The notes under the pieces: generated by a model
The model's database searches: none
What the model saw: only the letters and a program-made list of their open reading frames with translations
Told to the model about the DNA's origin: nothing
DNA from: WLMZ01 sp031367435
Lineage (GTDB): Bacteria; Actinomycetota; Acidimicrobiia; Acidimicrobiales; Ilumatobacteraceae
Direction of reading: 5' to 3'
Assembly: GCA_031367435.1 (NCBI GenBank)
Contig: JANLPV010000174.1
Span: forward strand, 1 to 62,722
DNA length: 62,722 nt
Shown: positions 18,025-26,599 of the stretch, piece after piece
Position numbering within the stretch: the first letter of the stretch is position 1
Layout of the letters: each line of letters begins with the position of its first letter
Made by a program: the position numbers and the translations under genes

Positions 18025-19767
18025 TCAGCGTGGCGGAGGCGTTCCGGTTGTGAGCAGGTGGCGGGCCCGAGCGACACCATTTGCCACAAAGCGTTGGCGT
18101 GCCGGAGCGGCGATGAAGCGCGCCGCTGCGGCGAGCGGCAGCCGCGACCCAGTAGCTGCGCTTTCGCAAATGGCGGCGCGCGCCACCTTGACGTGATGGG
18201 CGACGACGATGAGTGCGCCCGACCGATCATCGAGTGAAGCCGCCACGAGTGTGGCACCAACCTGGTCGATCGGCTCCACCATGGCGGCAGCCACCGCTTC
18301 GTCGGGCAATCCGCACGCGAGTGCTTCGCTCAGCTGCTGCATCAGTGCGGCGATCAACGTCGGCGACGCCGGAGCATGAGCCGGAGCCGTGGCCGTGGCA
18401 GGAGCCGGAGCATCGGAGACACCATTGCGGCCACCGTCGACGACGTGAAAGACCGTGTAGAACGCAAGCCTCGCGGCGCATGCGGACGGCTCGGTGTGCC
18501 ACGCCCAGCGAGCCGCGTTTACATACGTGAGTGAGTGCGTGATGTCGAGCCAGCCGTATCCCGACACCTCCGGATGCTGTTCATGAACGAGATCGTGGCG
18601 CAGCATCCGCTCGCTTGCGGCAAGCGACACAGCATCGAGAATTCCCACGATCCCGGCACCACGATCGAGCGCTTCACTGGCTGCGCGAACCGCCGCCGCC
18701 TGATCTGAACCGAGCAACACATCGACCATCTCGGCTCGCCCGGTAGATGCCCATGTTGGGTTCGGGTGCATACTCCAGCGTTGATCGAGCTGAGCGTCAT
18801 CGAGAGCGCGTAGGAACGGCCGCATGTACGGCAGCCGATCTTCGCGGGTGCTGTCGACGAGCATCACCGCTACATGCCCCAACACCTCGGGTGCTCGCGA
18901 CCAACCCACTGCGTCGAGCATCTCGAACGCCTTTTGCACGTAGATCGCACCATGCCCGAAGGCGAGATGATGAGCACCCAACGGTCCGATCAACCAACGC
19001 GCCGCATCGTCGCGTCCGAGCCCGTTCTGCAACGCACCGGTGAGCAGTGCGTCGGCATCATCGGCTCGTTCAGTCTCTATCAACTCGCGAAACTGCGCGG
19101 CTGCAGCTGCATCTATTGTCGCATCGGATCGAGGGGCAAGACGCGGTCGAGTCGGGCGACGCAACTCCGATTCAGCCAATGCGGCAACGGCCTGCGCAAT
19201 TGGCACCAGACGATCATCGCCACGCATACCGTTGAGAGCCGTGATGCAATCCGTGGTCATCGCGAGCGCGTGATTCCAGCCGTACTCCGTTCGACCGATC
19301 GTGCGTTGCACGCCTTCCCAGATGATGTCGATGGGATCGGCACCGGCATGCAGCAAACGCAGACTGTCGCGGGCGATCTGACCCGAGTACGACGAATCGA
19401 TGCCGCGCGCCAGACTCTCGAACGCGCTCGCGCGCACTTCGTCGTCGCCGGGTTCCGTAACCGTTACGACGACATCATCGCCATCGATGGTCACCTCGTG
19501 CGTAGCCACGTTCTCCTCGCCGAGCACACATGCTCCGTCAGCGACGTTGAACTTCCAGTTATGCCACTCGCAGGTGAGAAGCTCACCATCAAGAGCCCCC
19601 TTCACGAGGCCATAGCCCTCATGTGGACACGCGTTGTCGAGCGCGTGGAAGCCGGTCGATGTGTGCACGAGCACCAAGCGGTGGCTGCCCACGCGAACCA
19701 TCTTCATCGTGCCGAGGGGCATCTCCGACACCTGTGCAACCGATGTTTGGGTGATCTTTCCTGACAT
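18025..19767 (-). CDS. Rieske [2Fe-2S] protein fused to a large helical domain
   Basis: 580 residues from the ATG at 19765-19767, chosen because GGAGG lies six bases upstream. Residues 5-105 are a Rieske ferredoxin-like domain with cluster ligands Cys47-x-His49 and Cys66-x2-His69 (ACPHEGYGL, TCEWHNWKF). Residues 120-580 are mostly helical and His-rich, with segments such as YGWNHALAM, GAHHLAFGHG, ITHSLTYV and FHVVDGG. These faintly recall questin-oxidase-like (DUF4243) proteins, but I cannot confirm it. A Pro/Ala-rich stretch near residue 455 looks like a linker. A Rieske domain feeding electrons to an oxygenase domain is inference. Confidence 0.75.
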   Translation of the reverse strand: MSGKITQTSVAQVSEMPLGTMKMVRVGSHRLVLVHTSTGFHALDNACPHEGYGLVKGALDGELLTCEWHNWKFNVADGACVLGEENVATHEVTIDGDDVVVTVTEPGDDEVRASAFESLARGIDSSYSGQIARDSLRLLHAGADPIDIIWEGVQRTIGRTEYGWNHALAMTTDCITALNGMRGDDRLVPIAQAVAALAESELRRPTRPRLAPRSDATIDAAAAAQFRELIETERADDADALLTGALQNGLGRDDAARWLIGPLGAHHLAFGHGAIYVQKAFEMLDAVGWSRAPEVLGHVAVMLVDSTREDRLPYMRPFLRALDDAQLDQRWSMHPNPTWASTGRAEMVDVLLGSDQAAAVRAASEALDRGAGIVGILDAVSLAASERMLRHDLVHEQHPEVSGYGWLDITHSLTYVNAARWAWHTEPSACAARLAFYTVFHVVDGGRNGVSDAPAPATATAPAHAPASPTLIAALMQQLSEALACGLPDEAVAAAMVEPIDQVGATLVAASLDDRSGALIVVAHHVKVARAAICESAATGSRLPLAAAARFIAAPARQRFVANGVARARHLLTTGTPPPR

Positions 19768-19944
19768 GTCAGCCTCCGGCAAGCAGTGTGCAACGTGGCG
19801 GCGAATAAGTCAAGCGTTCGCTTTCTTTATTAAAGACTCACCTGGTCAGCAGCTAATTGGTTATTCGCCACATCCATCAGCGTTGTAACTGCGCACCATT
19901 GCCGACACACTCGCAGGCTCCATGACAGCCCTCCGTTCGCGCCG

Positions 19945-21624
19945 ATGACTGCCATTCGCCTTCGCCCGTGGCAGCGGGCCGCGTTCGACAAATTCACGGC
20001 GCTGAGCGACGACGAGCCCACGTTCTTGGCGGTCGCTACACCGGGCGCAGGTAAAACCACGTTCGCTCTCGCATGTGCGCGATGGGCACTGGCGCAACAA
20101 CGGCGACGTCTCGTCGTGGTCGCACCCACCAGCCACCTCAAGGTGCAATGGAGTCTGGCCGCGCACCGACTCGGCCTGCAGCTTGATCCCGATTGGACCC
20201 CCGGTGGCGGCGTTGCCAAAGACGTGCACGGCATCGTCACCACGTTTCAACAGGTGGCCACCGGCGACACGGCAAACGTGCTCAAGGGCGTGGCCCACGA
20301 TGCGTTCGTGATTCTCGACGAGTTGCATCACGCCGGCGATGAGAAGGCGTGGGGCGATGCGGTGCGGCTGGCGTTCTCTGGCGCACACCGACGACTCTGC
20401 CTGTCGGGTACTCCGTTCCGCAGCGACACCGCTTCGATTCCATTCGTTCGCTACGACGACGGTCAGGCATACGCGGACTATGAGTACGGATACGGCGATG
20501 CACTGCGCGACGGCGGTGTTGTGCGTCCTGTGTACTTCCCGCGCGTCGACGGCAACATGGAATGGAGCGCTCCCGACGGTGCTGTGCTTTCGGCGTCGTT
20601 CCAAGATGAACTCGATCGCGATGGGATGAGCCAACGGCTTCGGGCCGCGCTGAGCCTCGACGGCGAGTGGTTGCCTCACGTACTCGAGCAGGCACATGAG
20701 CGGCTCATGTACTTGCGCGACCAGCAGCCAACCGCTGGCGGACTTGTGATGGCGATGGATCAAGATCACGCTCACGCAATCGCTCGTCTGATCAGGGTGC
20801 GTCTTGGCACCCCAGCCGATGTCGTGGTGAGCGACGACCCCGGTGCCTCCAAGAAGATCTCCGCATTCGCGTCGTCTGACGCGCCCTGGCTCGTGTCGGT
20901 GCGGATGGTGTCAGAGGGCGTCGACATTCCCCGGCTACGCATCGGCGTGTACGCGAGCACCGTGTCGACCGAGTTGTTTTTCCGTCAGGCCGTCGGGCGT
21001 TTTGTGCGTTGGCAGAGCGGACAACCCTCACAGAAAGCGTTCGTGTACCTGCCCGACGATCCCCGTCTTCGGTCGCACGCCTTCCAGATCATGGAGTCTC
21101 GCCGGCACGTGTTGCGCCGCTTCGAAATTGGTGACGACCTCATGGAAACCGGCAACCCCGAAATCGATGCACCGTTCGACGAGATTCCGCAGGACTTCGC
21201 GCCGGAGCAACTGTCGTTGTTCAGCGTGCTGTCGGCTGTGGCGACCGGCATGCAGATTCATGCGATGACGCCGTCCGGCATCGCGATTCCGTTCGAGCTC
21301 GGCGTCGACGAACCCGAGTTGCCTGAACCGTCCTTTGAGGATGATCCCTTCTTGGAACTCGACCTCGCGGACATACCCACCGAGGCGGGTTGGGGTCCGG
21401 CTTCCGGACGGAGCATCTTCGAAATCAAAGTGGAACTGCGCGAGCGCAATGCAGCATTGGCCAAGCGCCTCGTCGACTTCACCGCATGGAGCCACGGCCG
21501 CGTGAACGGTGAGATGAACCGACTCGCCAACGTCACCGCCGTGTCGAGCGCGACCACCGATCAACTCGAACGTCGTCTTCGTAAGTCAGAGGAATGGTTG
21601 GCGCAACTTCGCAAGCGACGATGA
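19945..21624 (+). CDS. SF2 DEAD/DEAH-box helicase (Ssl2/XPB-like core)
   Basis: 559 residues. Motif Q-like RPWQRAAF is at 7-14, motif I is ATPGAGKTTFA, motif II is DELHHAGD, motif III is SGTPFR, and the second RecA domain has VRMVSEGVDIPR and RQAVGRFVR. The layout resembles restriction-type or XPB-like SF2 helicases without nuclease or DNA-recognition domains. The C-terminal 180 residues contain acidic segments and a helical end that I do not recognise. A UPF0158 gene follows after 13 bases. Divergent from the Rieske gene, with 177 bases between. Confidence 0.85.
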   Translation: MTAIRLRPWQRAAFDKFTALSDDEPTFLAVATPGAGKTTFALACARWALAQQRRRLVVVAPTSHLKVQWSLAAHRLGLQLDPDWTPGGGVAKDVHGIVTTFQQVATGDTANVLKGVAHDAFVILDELHHAGDEKAWGDAVRLAFSGAHRRLCLSGTPFRSDTASIPFVRYDDGQAYADYEYGYGDALRDGGVVRPVYFPRVDGNMEWSAPDGAVLSASFQDELDRDGMSQRLRAALSLDGEWLPHVLEQAHERLMYLRDQQPTAGGLVMAMDQDHAHAIARLIRVRLGTPADVVVSDDPGASKKISAFASSDAPWLVSVRMVSEGVDIPRLRIGVYASTVSTELFFRQAVGRFVRWQSGQPSQKAFVYLPDDPRLRSHAFQIMESRRHVLRRFEIGDDLMETGNPEIDAPFDEIPQDFAPEQLSLFSVLSAVATGMQIHAMTPSGIAIPFELGVDEPELPEPSFEDDPFLELDLADIPTEAGWGPASGRSIFEIKVELRERNAALAKRLVDFTAWSHGRVNGEMNRLANVTAVSSATTDQLERRLRKSEEWLAQLRKRR

Positions 21625-21637
21625 CCTGGCGATTGCC

Positions 21638-22090
21638 TTGCGCGATCTCGCGAGCGGCTCGCCGGGCCAGCTCACACCGCTACGAGTTGATCTTTCCTTT
21701 CTCATGGACGCGCTCGACGAGTCAGAAGCCACCTGCTCGTTCATCGACCTTCAAACTGGCATGGTTTGGCCGGCCGACCTGATCGATTTCGACCAAGGAC
21801 CCACCGATTTCGATCCGGATGACGAAACCCGATGGCTCGCCGTCACCGGGCTTGGTTCCCGCGCTGCTTGGCGGCTCATGGAAAGCTTCACCGCGACCAT
21901 TGACGACCAACGCCTCAAAAGCCAACTCGAGCAAGCCATCAACAGTCCCGACGCCTTCCGCCGTTTCATGACCACGCTCGAAAGACACGCCGACCAATTC
22001 ACCCGCTGGCACCGATACCGCAACGATGCCGGACTCGGACAAGCCCGCCACTGGCTCGCCAACCACGGCTACCGACCAATAGAAGATTGA
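21638..22090 (+). CDS. UPF0158 family protein
   Basis: 150 residues from a TTG; the exact start is uncertain because no ATG or GTG lies in frame near the expected N-terminus. The family pattern is clear: a start reading FIDLQTGMVWP, then a middle WRLMESFTATIDDQRLKSQL, then a FRRFMTTLERHADQFTRWHRYRN block. UPF0158 has no established function. Tight linkage to the helicase upstream suggests co-expression. Confidence 0.75.
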   Translation: MRDLASGSPGQLTPLRVDLSFLMDALDESEATCSFIDLQTGMVWPADLIDFDQGPTDFDPDDETRWLAVTGLGSRAAWRLMESFTATIDDQRLKSQLEQAINSPDAFRRFMTTLERHADQFTRWHRYRNDAGLGQARHWLANHGYRPIED

Positions 22091-22297
22091 TCGCGTCACA
22101 CAAAGAATCAGTTGCAAAACAGCGCCAGAGTGGGCATTACGCGCTGTATGCCCGCACCCTGTGTGTTCAGCCTCCCAACGGGATTGGATGAACTGCGGCG
22201 AGTCAGCGAGGAGGACTACGGCTTCCTCGCTGGGCGAAATGCCACGAGACTAGGGCGCTCATCATGCCGTCGCCGGGGCCGCCGGACGAGGTCGTCG

Positions 22298-22921
22298 TCA
22301 GTGGTTCGGTGGTGCGGTGAACAGGCCAGGGCCGAAGATGGCCATGACAAGCATCCCGACGGCAAGCCCCAGCACGATCGTGTACGTGCCCCAACGCAGA
22401 CCGGAGAGCTTCAGGCCGAGAGCGCGGTCCAAAGCGAGATGCCCGGGGCCGTGGTACGCGATGGCAACACCCACGGCGAGCATCCACAGTTGCACGTAGA
22501 AACCGGGGAGCTCGCCGTGGCCGAACAGGCCGTCGGGCCATTGGACACTGACGAACTGGAATGAGACCCCGATGACTGCGGCGGCGCCCAGCGGTGTGAG
22601 CAGACCGAGGATGAGCAGTGCACCTGCGGTCACCTCAGTGGCCGTCAAGATGCACGACAGGAAGTAGGTGTGGTCGTACCCGAAGAACGTGATGATGCCG
22701 TCGGCGTACTCACGCGTGCTCGACGTGTGCCCCAAGATCGACCACGAGACCAACTTGCTCATCCCTTGGCCGAGCACGACCACGCCGAAGACGATGCGCA
22801 CGATGCAGGCCGCCAGTTCATTCGAGTTCAGCGGACCTCCGACAAATCGTTGGAACGTCGTTGGTGCGCCGGCCGATTCCACGTCGGGATCCGGCGGCGC
22901 GGTTGCAGCATCGCTCGTCAC
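22298..22921 (-). CDS. DoxX family membrane protein
   Basis: 207 residues. A hydrophilic N-terminus of about 35 residues is followed by four or five hydrophobic segments. The DoxX pattern includes RIVFGVVVLGQGMSKL, the TATEVTAGALLILGLLTPLGA helix and a WPDG loop. DoxX proteins are small quinone-associated or redox-linked membrane proteins of varied role. This gene opens a patch of accessory-type genes (22.3-25.5 kb) that differ in style from the flanks. The 207 bases before it hold no gene I can support. Confidence 0.8.
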   Translation of the reverse strand: MTSDAATAPPDPDVESAGAPTTFQRFVGGPLNSNELAACIVRIVFGVVVLGQGMSKLVSWSILGHTSSTREYADGIITFFGYDHTYFLSCILTATEVTAGALLILGLLTPLGAAAVIGVSFQFVSVQWPDGLFGHGELPGFYVQLWMLAVGVAIAYHGPGHLALDRALGLKLSGLRWGTYTIVLGLAVGMLVMAIFGPGLFTAPPNH

Positions 22922-23185
22922 GATGTCCCCCTTTCCGTTCCCTTGGATGGCCCGTACATATCACACCGGCACCGCGCCGTCAGGAAGGTCGACGTGCGCG
23001 GAAGACGATCGCCCAGTCGTGCGACATGCTCACCACCGTCCGGCCGCTGCAGAACTCATGCCAGCCGCCACTGATCTCGAAGCGGGATCAGACAGGAGTC
23101 GCGAAGCGCAGAGCTGTCAGTCGGTACTCGTAGTTCTGTTTGCAACAACACCCTTGCGCTCGGTACAAATACCGGGCAATCGGCG

Positions 23186-23665
23186 CTACCTCGGGTCGCA
23201 CAGATCGGGAATCCTGCACAGTCGTGCCAACGTAATCAGGCCCGCTTCGGAGCCAGGCCAATGTTGGCGAACGACCTCGGGTCCTGCGCGCCGGATCACG
23301 CCTCGCAACACGAGTCCGGTGATGATGGCATCGTCCGCGTAGCCAATCACCGGAACGAAATCGGGAACCAGGTCGATCGGCATCGCAAGGTAGGCCAGCA
23401 GCAGGACTAGTCGAAGTCGAATGGTTCGGCTCAGAGCCTGCTCACGGCTCAGCCGGCTAACAAGGCGGATGGTGTCCGGCAGGATTCTCACCGAGTCCCG
23501 CATCGTACTCCCATCCGGTCTGAGCACGGCCAGGCACGCCAGCAAGAGGAGCCACAGCATGGCGAGACCAGCGATCGCTGCGACGAGGAACGTGACGATT
23601 GTTCGCAAGGTGTTCCAGTATGGCGACAGCTGTCGGTTGGCGACGAAAACTGACCTAAGGGCCAC
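23186..23665 (-). CDS. YkvA / DUF1232 family membrane protein
   Basis: 159 residues. A hydrophobic N-terminal helix (about 23-45) is followed by the DUF1232 signature: a helix LVLLLAYLAMPIDLVPDFVPV then IGYADDAIITGLVLR. Family members are small membrane proteins of unknown function, often near stress or transport genes. The C-terminus ends in an extra Cys-containing tail (CRIPDLCDPR). The 264 bases between it and the DoxX gene show no convincing coding sequence. Confidence 0.8.
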   Translation of the reverse strand: MALRSVFVANRQLSPYWNTLRTIVTFLVAAIAGLAMLWLLLLACLAVLRPDGSTMRDSVRILPDTIRLVSRLSREQALSRTIRLRLVLLLAYLAMPIDLVPDFVPVIGYADDAIITGLVLRGVIRRAGPEVVRQHWPGSEAGLITLARLCRIPDLCDPR

Positions 23666-23745
23666 ACCAGATCTGCTTGGTGTGATTGTTCTGTATGCAA
23701 CTACCCACTTGCTTTCGTGGCCACGATCAGGGCAATCTGCGTCAG

Positions 23746-24069
23746 ATGAAAACAGACCGCGGCGAGATCGTGGTGATCTTTCGGGGCGCCCTTCGAGAAA
23801 ATGCCTCGCTCTCCGACTACGGAGAACTCAGCGCCCGGATGACCGACATCGTCTCCGGCCTTCCGGGGTTCATCTCAAAGGAACTTGTGTCCTCAGCTGA
23901 GGGTGGAGGCGCCTTGATCGTAAGGTTCGAGAACGAGACAGCACTCGAGGTTTGGCGTACGCATCCGGAGCATGTCGCAGTGATGCAGCGCGGACGCGAT
24001 GACTTCTACGCGTCCTACACCATGCAGGTCTGCAAGGTCATCCGTGAGTCGAGTTTCCCAGCGAACTAA
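23746..24069 (+). CDS. Antibiotic biosynthesis monooxygenase (ABM) domain protein
   Basis: 107 residues from the ATG at 23746. The dimeric alpha/beta-barrel ABM pattern is visible: IVVIFRGALRE, then MTDIVSGLPGF, VSSAEGGGALIVRFEN and a TALEVWRTHPEH segment. ABM proteins range from haem-degrading IsdG types to quinol monooxygenases. The residues needed for a specific activity cannot be read from sequence alone. An upstream in-frame extension to 23686 lacks ABM similarity. Confidence 0.75.
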   Translation: MKTDRGEIVVIFRGALRENASLSDYGELSARMTDIVSGLPGFISKELVSSAEGGGALIVRFENETALEVWRTHPEHVAVMQRGRDDFYASYTMQVCKVIRESSFPAN

Positions 24070-24175
24070 CGCACACCTACCTGCCGATCGGCGGCTCGGA
24101 GAACACCGAGGCTCTTCCCGTCATCGAATCCTGACCACCGGTTGCCGATGCGCCCGGGCCTGACGCTGTAACGAT

Positions 24176-24487
24176 CTACCCCGCCAGTGAAGTCTGAATG
24201 CACTCGGCGGCGGCCATGATCGCCGGCGCTGCTTCCTCGGCAAGCATGATCGGTGTCACCTTCGCCTCAGCGCATGGCATCATCGATGCAAATCGCTCAA
24301 GAATGTCTGAGGGATCATCGGCCTCGACGATGAGGAAATTTGTGCGACCATCGAGCGCCGCGTACATCGTCCGCGAGGTGATGCCCATCGATGACGCATC
24401 GGGCAGCGAGACCATCAACGCGAGCAGGTCCAACGTGGCCTTCGGCCCTTGCCCGGAAACGACGGTTGCTTCGATGAGGTGGCGCAT
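24176..24487 (-). CDS. DUF3303-like ferredoxin-fold protein
   Basis: 103 residues from the ATG at 24485-24487. The frame extends 45 codons upstream, but that part looks non-coding. The pattern of a hydrophobic first strand (LIEATVV), a middle LDGRTNFLIVEADDPSDIL and a final AKVTPIMLAEEA is like DUF3303 and related stress-response dimeric alpha/beta barrels. The function is unknown. It is a single gene between the ABM gene and the toxin-antitoxin locus. Confidence 0.5.
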   Translation of the reverse strand: MRHLIEATVVSGQGPKATLDLLALMVSLPDASSMGITSRTMYAALDGRTNFLIVEADDPSDILERFASMMPCAEAKVTPIMLAEEAAPAIMAAAECIQTSLAG

Positions 24488-24646
24488 TTCAACACCGTAC
24501 TTTGTGCGATACGGCGCCCGTTTCCGGTGCTCATCAGGCCGAGATTCGCAGTGGCGAAAATGCCGACCGCCTCCTGTGCCGAGACCCTGGCGGGTAACGC
24601 CGATCTGTAGATATTCCGGCAATCGTGGAGGCTTTACGGGGAGCGG

Positions 24647-24991
24647 TCAAAGCGAACGAAGCCGTAGTCCCCGGATTGAGTCGAAGTGCTTGCGGTTCCT
24701 CGTGACGAGTCCGAGCCCGTACTCAACGGCGGTCGCGGCGACGAGTGCGTCGGGAAGTCGGACTCCGAACTCCCGCACGATCCGACCGGCGCGCTCGGCC
24801 ACAGCACGGTCGACGCCGAGCTCTCTGAAAGGCGCGAGCAGTTGACTGGAGAGGTTCGTAGCGGTGTTGCCGACGAAGAGTTCGGCGCGGGTGACCACCG
24901 ATTAGTGGAGCCTGTGCCGACCGGGTACGAGAGCAACTACGCCGCGGAGGTGGTCGATGAAAATGTCGGTGTCGACGAGAAGATCAGCCAC
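24647..24991 (-). pseudogene. PIN-domain (VapC-like) toxin interrupted by an in-frame TAA
   Basis: Read from the GTG at 24989-24991, which overlaps the antitoxin stop. Codons 1-29 give VADLLVDTDIFIDHLRG and a short linker; codon 30 (24902-24904) is TAA; the same frame then continues SVVTRAELFVG, RLPDALVAATAVEYG and TRNRKHF to a stop at 24647. All parts of a PIN nuclease are there: first acidic residue Asp7, Glu in RAELF, Asp in LPDAL. Related PIN toxins have Tyr at the stop position, so one base change explains it. Translation from an internal GTG at 24898 would lack Asp7 and should be inactive. Confidence 0.8.
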
Positions 24992-25202
24992 GCTGCCACT
25001 CGTCGCGCGAGGGCGCGGTCGCAGACGATGCGGCACCAAACGTGGCCGTGAGAGCCGTGGTGGCGTCGGCGGCGTCGGTCAGGTAATCATCGAGAGCCCG
25101 GCGGATGATCACGGCCATGGGGACTCCCTCGGAGTCAGCCATTTGGTCGACCTTCCTGCGCTGCTCCTCGGTGAGGTAGACCTGTGTCCGTGTTGCTGAC
25201 AT
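24984..25202 (-). CDS. Ribbon-helix-helix antitoxin (VapB/CopG-like)
   Basis: 72 residues. A short beta strand (TRQVYLT-type, here RTQVYLTEEQ) followed by helices KVDQMADSEGVPMAVIIRRALDDYL is the ribbon-helix-helix DNA-binding fold. The 30-residue tail should bind the PIN toxin. The stop overlaps the toxin GTG by 8 bases, the usual translational coupling. Because the toxin frame is broken, this antitoxin may now be an orphan repressor. A palindromic site overlaps its own start codon. Confidence 0.8.
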   Translation of the reverse strand: MSATRTQVYLTEEQRRKVDQMADSEGVPMAVIIRRALDDYLTDAADATTALTATFGAASSATAPSRDEWQRG

Positions 25203-25225
25203 ACAGCAACTCTATACAGCAGTTG
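25192..25225. promoter_or_regulatory. Palindromic putative operator of the RHH antitoxin
   Basis: GTTGCTG (25192-25198) and CAGCAAC (25204-25210) form a perfect 7-base inverted repeat around the antitoxin start codon. CAACT (25207-25211) and AGTTG (25221-25225) form a second, nested one. ATACAGCA is also directly repeated at 25201 and 25214. Closely spaced short half-sites are what RHH antitoxins usually bind when repressing their own operon. Confidence 0.45.
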
Positions 25226-25485
25226 AGCGGCTGGAAAGCGCTCAAGAGGTACCAGTCGCCTGCGCCAGATCCACCGCTCGGGCGCGGACGAAATCATGAG
25301 AAGACGGAGGCCGAAGGCCCTCCGAACGTTCTGAAGCCGTACTGCTTCCCACTGTTGTCGGTGTAGTCGATCTCCGATGCGCTGTTACGGATAGCCGTGC
25401 CGGATTGACGCACCCTTGGTCCAGCGTCGGCCCGTCCCTCGAATCGCTTGAGTCTGTCGTTGGCTTGCAGCGGTAGCCTCAGAGC

Positions 25486-26148
25486 ATGCCCAGCTCTGGT
25501 GAGCACCACCCCGCGTTCGAGGAATACTGCGAGTGTATTTTCGAGCTGCAAGAAGACGACGTCGATGTCATTCAGGCGCGCATCGTCGAGCGGTTGCACG
25601 TGAGTCGTCCGGCCGTGTCAGAGATGATTCGTCGGCTCGAAACCGAAGCGCTCATCACCTTCACCGGCACCAGTATTCGGCTCACGCCCGCCGGTGCCAA
25701 ACTTGCCCAGCAGGTCGTGCGCCGGCACCGATTGGCCGAGCGCTTCCTCACCGACATCCTCGGTTTGTCCTGGGCCGAAGCACACCACGAGGCTGGCCGA
25801 TGGGAACACGTCATCAGTGAGAATGTCGAGATCGCGATGGACCATCTGCTCGGCAGCCCCACCACATGCCCGCACGGCAATCCCATCCCCGGCAGCGATT
25901 ATGAAGCACCCGATGCGCATCGGCTCATCGATCTCGCCGTCGGCGATGGTTTCACGGTCAGTCGTATTCCTGAAGAACTCGAGTTCACGCCCGGTCTGCT
26001 CGACTTCCTCGAGGGTGCGTCATTGCTGCCCGGCAGAGTTGGCACCGTTACCGCTACATCAACTGACGGCACCATGACCGTCGAAGTCGCCGGCGCTCCG
26101 GTACGAGTTGGAGCATTCGCCAGTGCGCGCATTCTTGTCACTGCCTAG
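25486..26148 (+). CDS. DtxR/MntR-family metal-dependent transcriptional regulator
   Basis: 220 residues. The N-terminal winged helix has the DtxR pattern (YCECIFELQED, then RIVERLHVSRPAVSEMIRRLE). The dimerisation and metal-binding region has the expected HRLAERFL, GRWEHVISENVE and TCPHGNPIPG segments, where the Glu, Cys and His residues bind metal. The C-terminus contains an FeoA/SH3-like domain (residues 150-220). It should repress metal-uptake or storage genes in response to Fe(II) or Mn(II). The 283 bases upstream hold no gene. Confidence 0.9.
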   Translation: MPSSGEHHPAFEEYCECIFELQEDDVDVIQARIVERLHVSRPAVSEMIRRLETEALITFTGTSIRLTPAGAKLAQQVVRRHRLAERFLTDILGLSWAEAHHEAGRWEHVISENVEIAMDHLLGSPTTCPHGNPIPGSDYEAPDAHRLIDLAVGDGFTVSRIPEELEFTPGLLDFLEGASLLPGRVGTVTATSTDGTMTVEVAGAPVRVGAFASARILVTA

Positions 26149-26170
26149 ATCTCCGGTTTCTAGAAACTCA

Positions 26171-26569
26171 ATGTCGATCAGAACCGGCGCAGTCGTAGTC
26201 CTCGCCCTCAGCTTGTCCGCCTGTGCGAAGACCACGATCGACACATCGATTACGGCCCCGCCAAAGATTGCTGTCACCACAACGCTTCCTTCTGGACCTG
26301 CCGCCGAGTTACTACCACGGCTGGTCACCGAGGCGGGCAAGCTCTCGAACCTCATTGGTTCAGGAGCGGGCAAGAACGATCAGATGCAACTCATCAATCA
26401 CCTGTGGGCTGCGGCACGGACCGAGGTCGATGCCAAAGATGCCGACATCGCGGTCACCTTCGATGCTGCCGTCGATTTATGCGCAAAGGCGACGCAGTTC
26501 AATCGTCCAGCCGACGCTGATCGGTGCGTACGCAACCTCACAACACTCACCAACAGCTACCTCGGTTAG
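26171..26569 (+). CDS. Small predicted lipoprotein
   Basis: 132 residues from the ATG at 26171. A signal peptide ends in a lipobox (LSLSACAK, Cys near residue 18), followed by a short Thr-rich spacer and an alpha-helical domain with two cysteines near the C-terminus. I do not recognise a family. It lies 22 bases after the DtxR gene on the same strand, so it may be co-transcribed. Maturation would need the lipoprotein machinery that includes the unusual Lnt at 34837. Confidence 0.65.
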   Translation: MSIRTGAVVVLALSLSACAKTTIDTSITAPPKIAVTTTLPSGPAAELLPRLVTEAGKLSNLIGSGAGKNDQMQLINHLWAAARTEVDAKDADIAVTFDAAVDLCAKATQFNRPADADRCVRNLTTLTNSYLG

Positions 26570-26599
26570 CTCGCTGGGTAGCCCAGCAAACACATCGGT

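Noticed and set aside
25305..25325. GGAGGCC/GGCCCTCC hairpin between the antitoxin and the DtxR gene
   Set aside because: It lies between divergent genes with no U-tract and has a bulge; no role can be supported.
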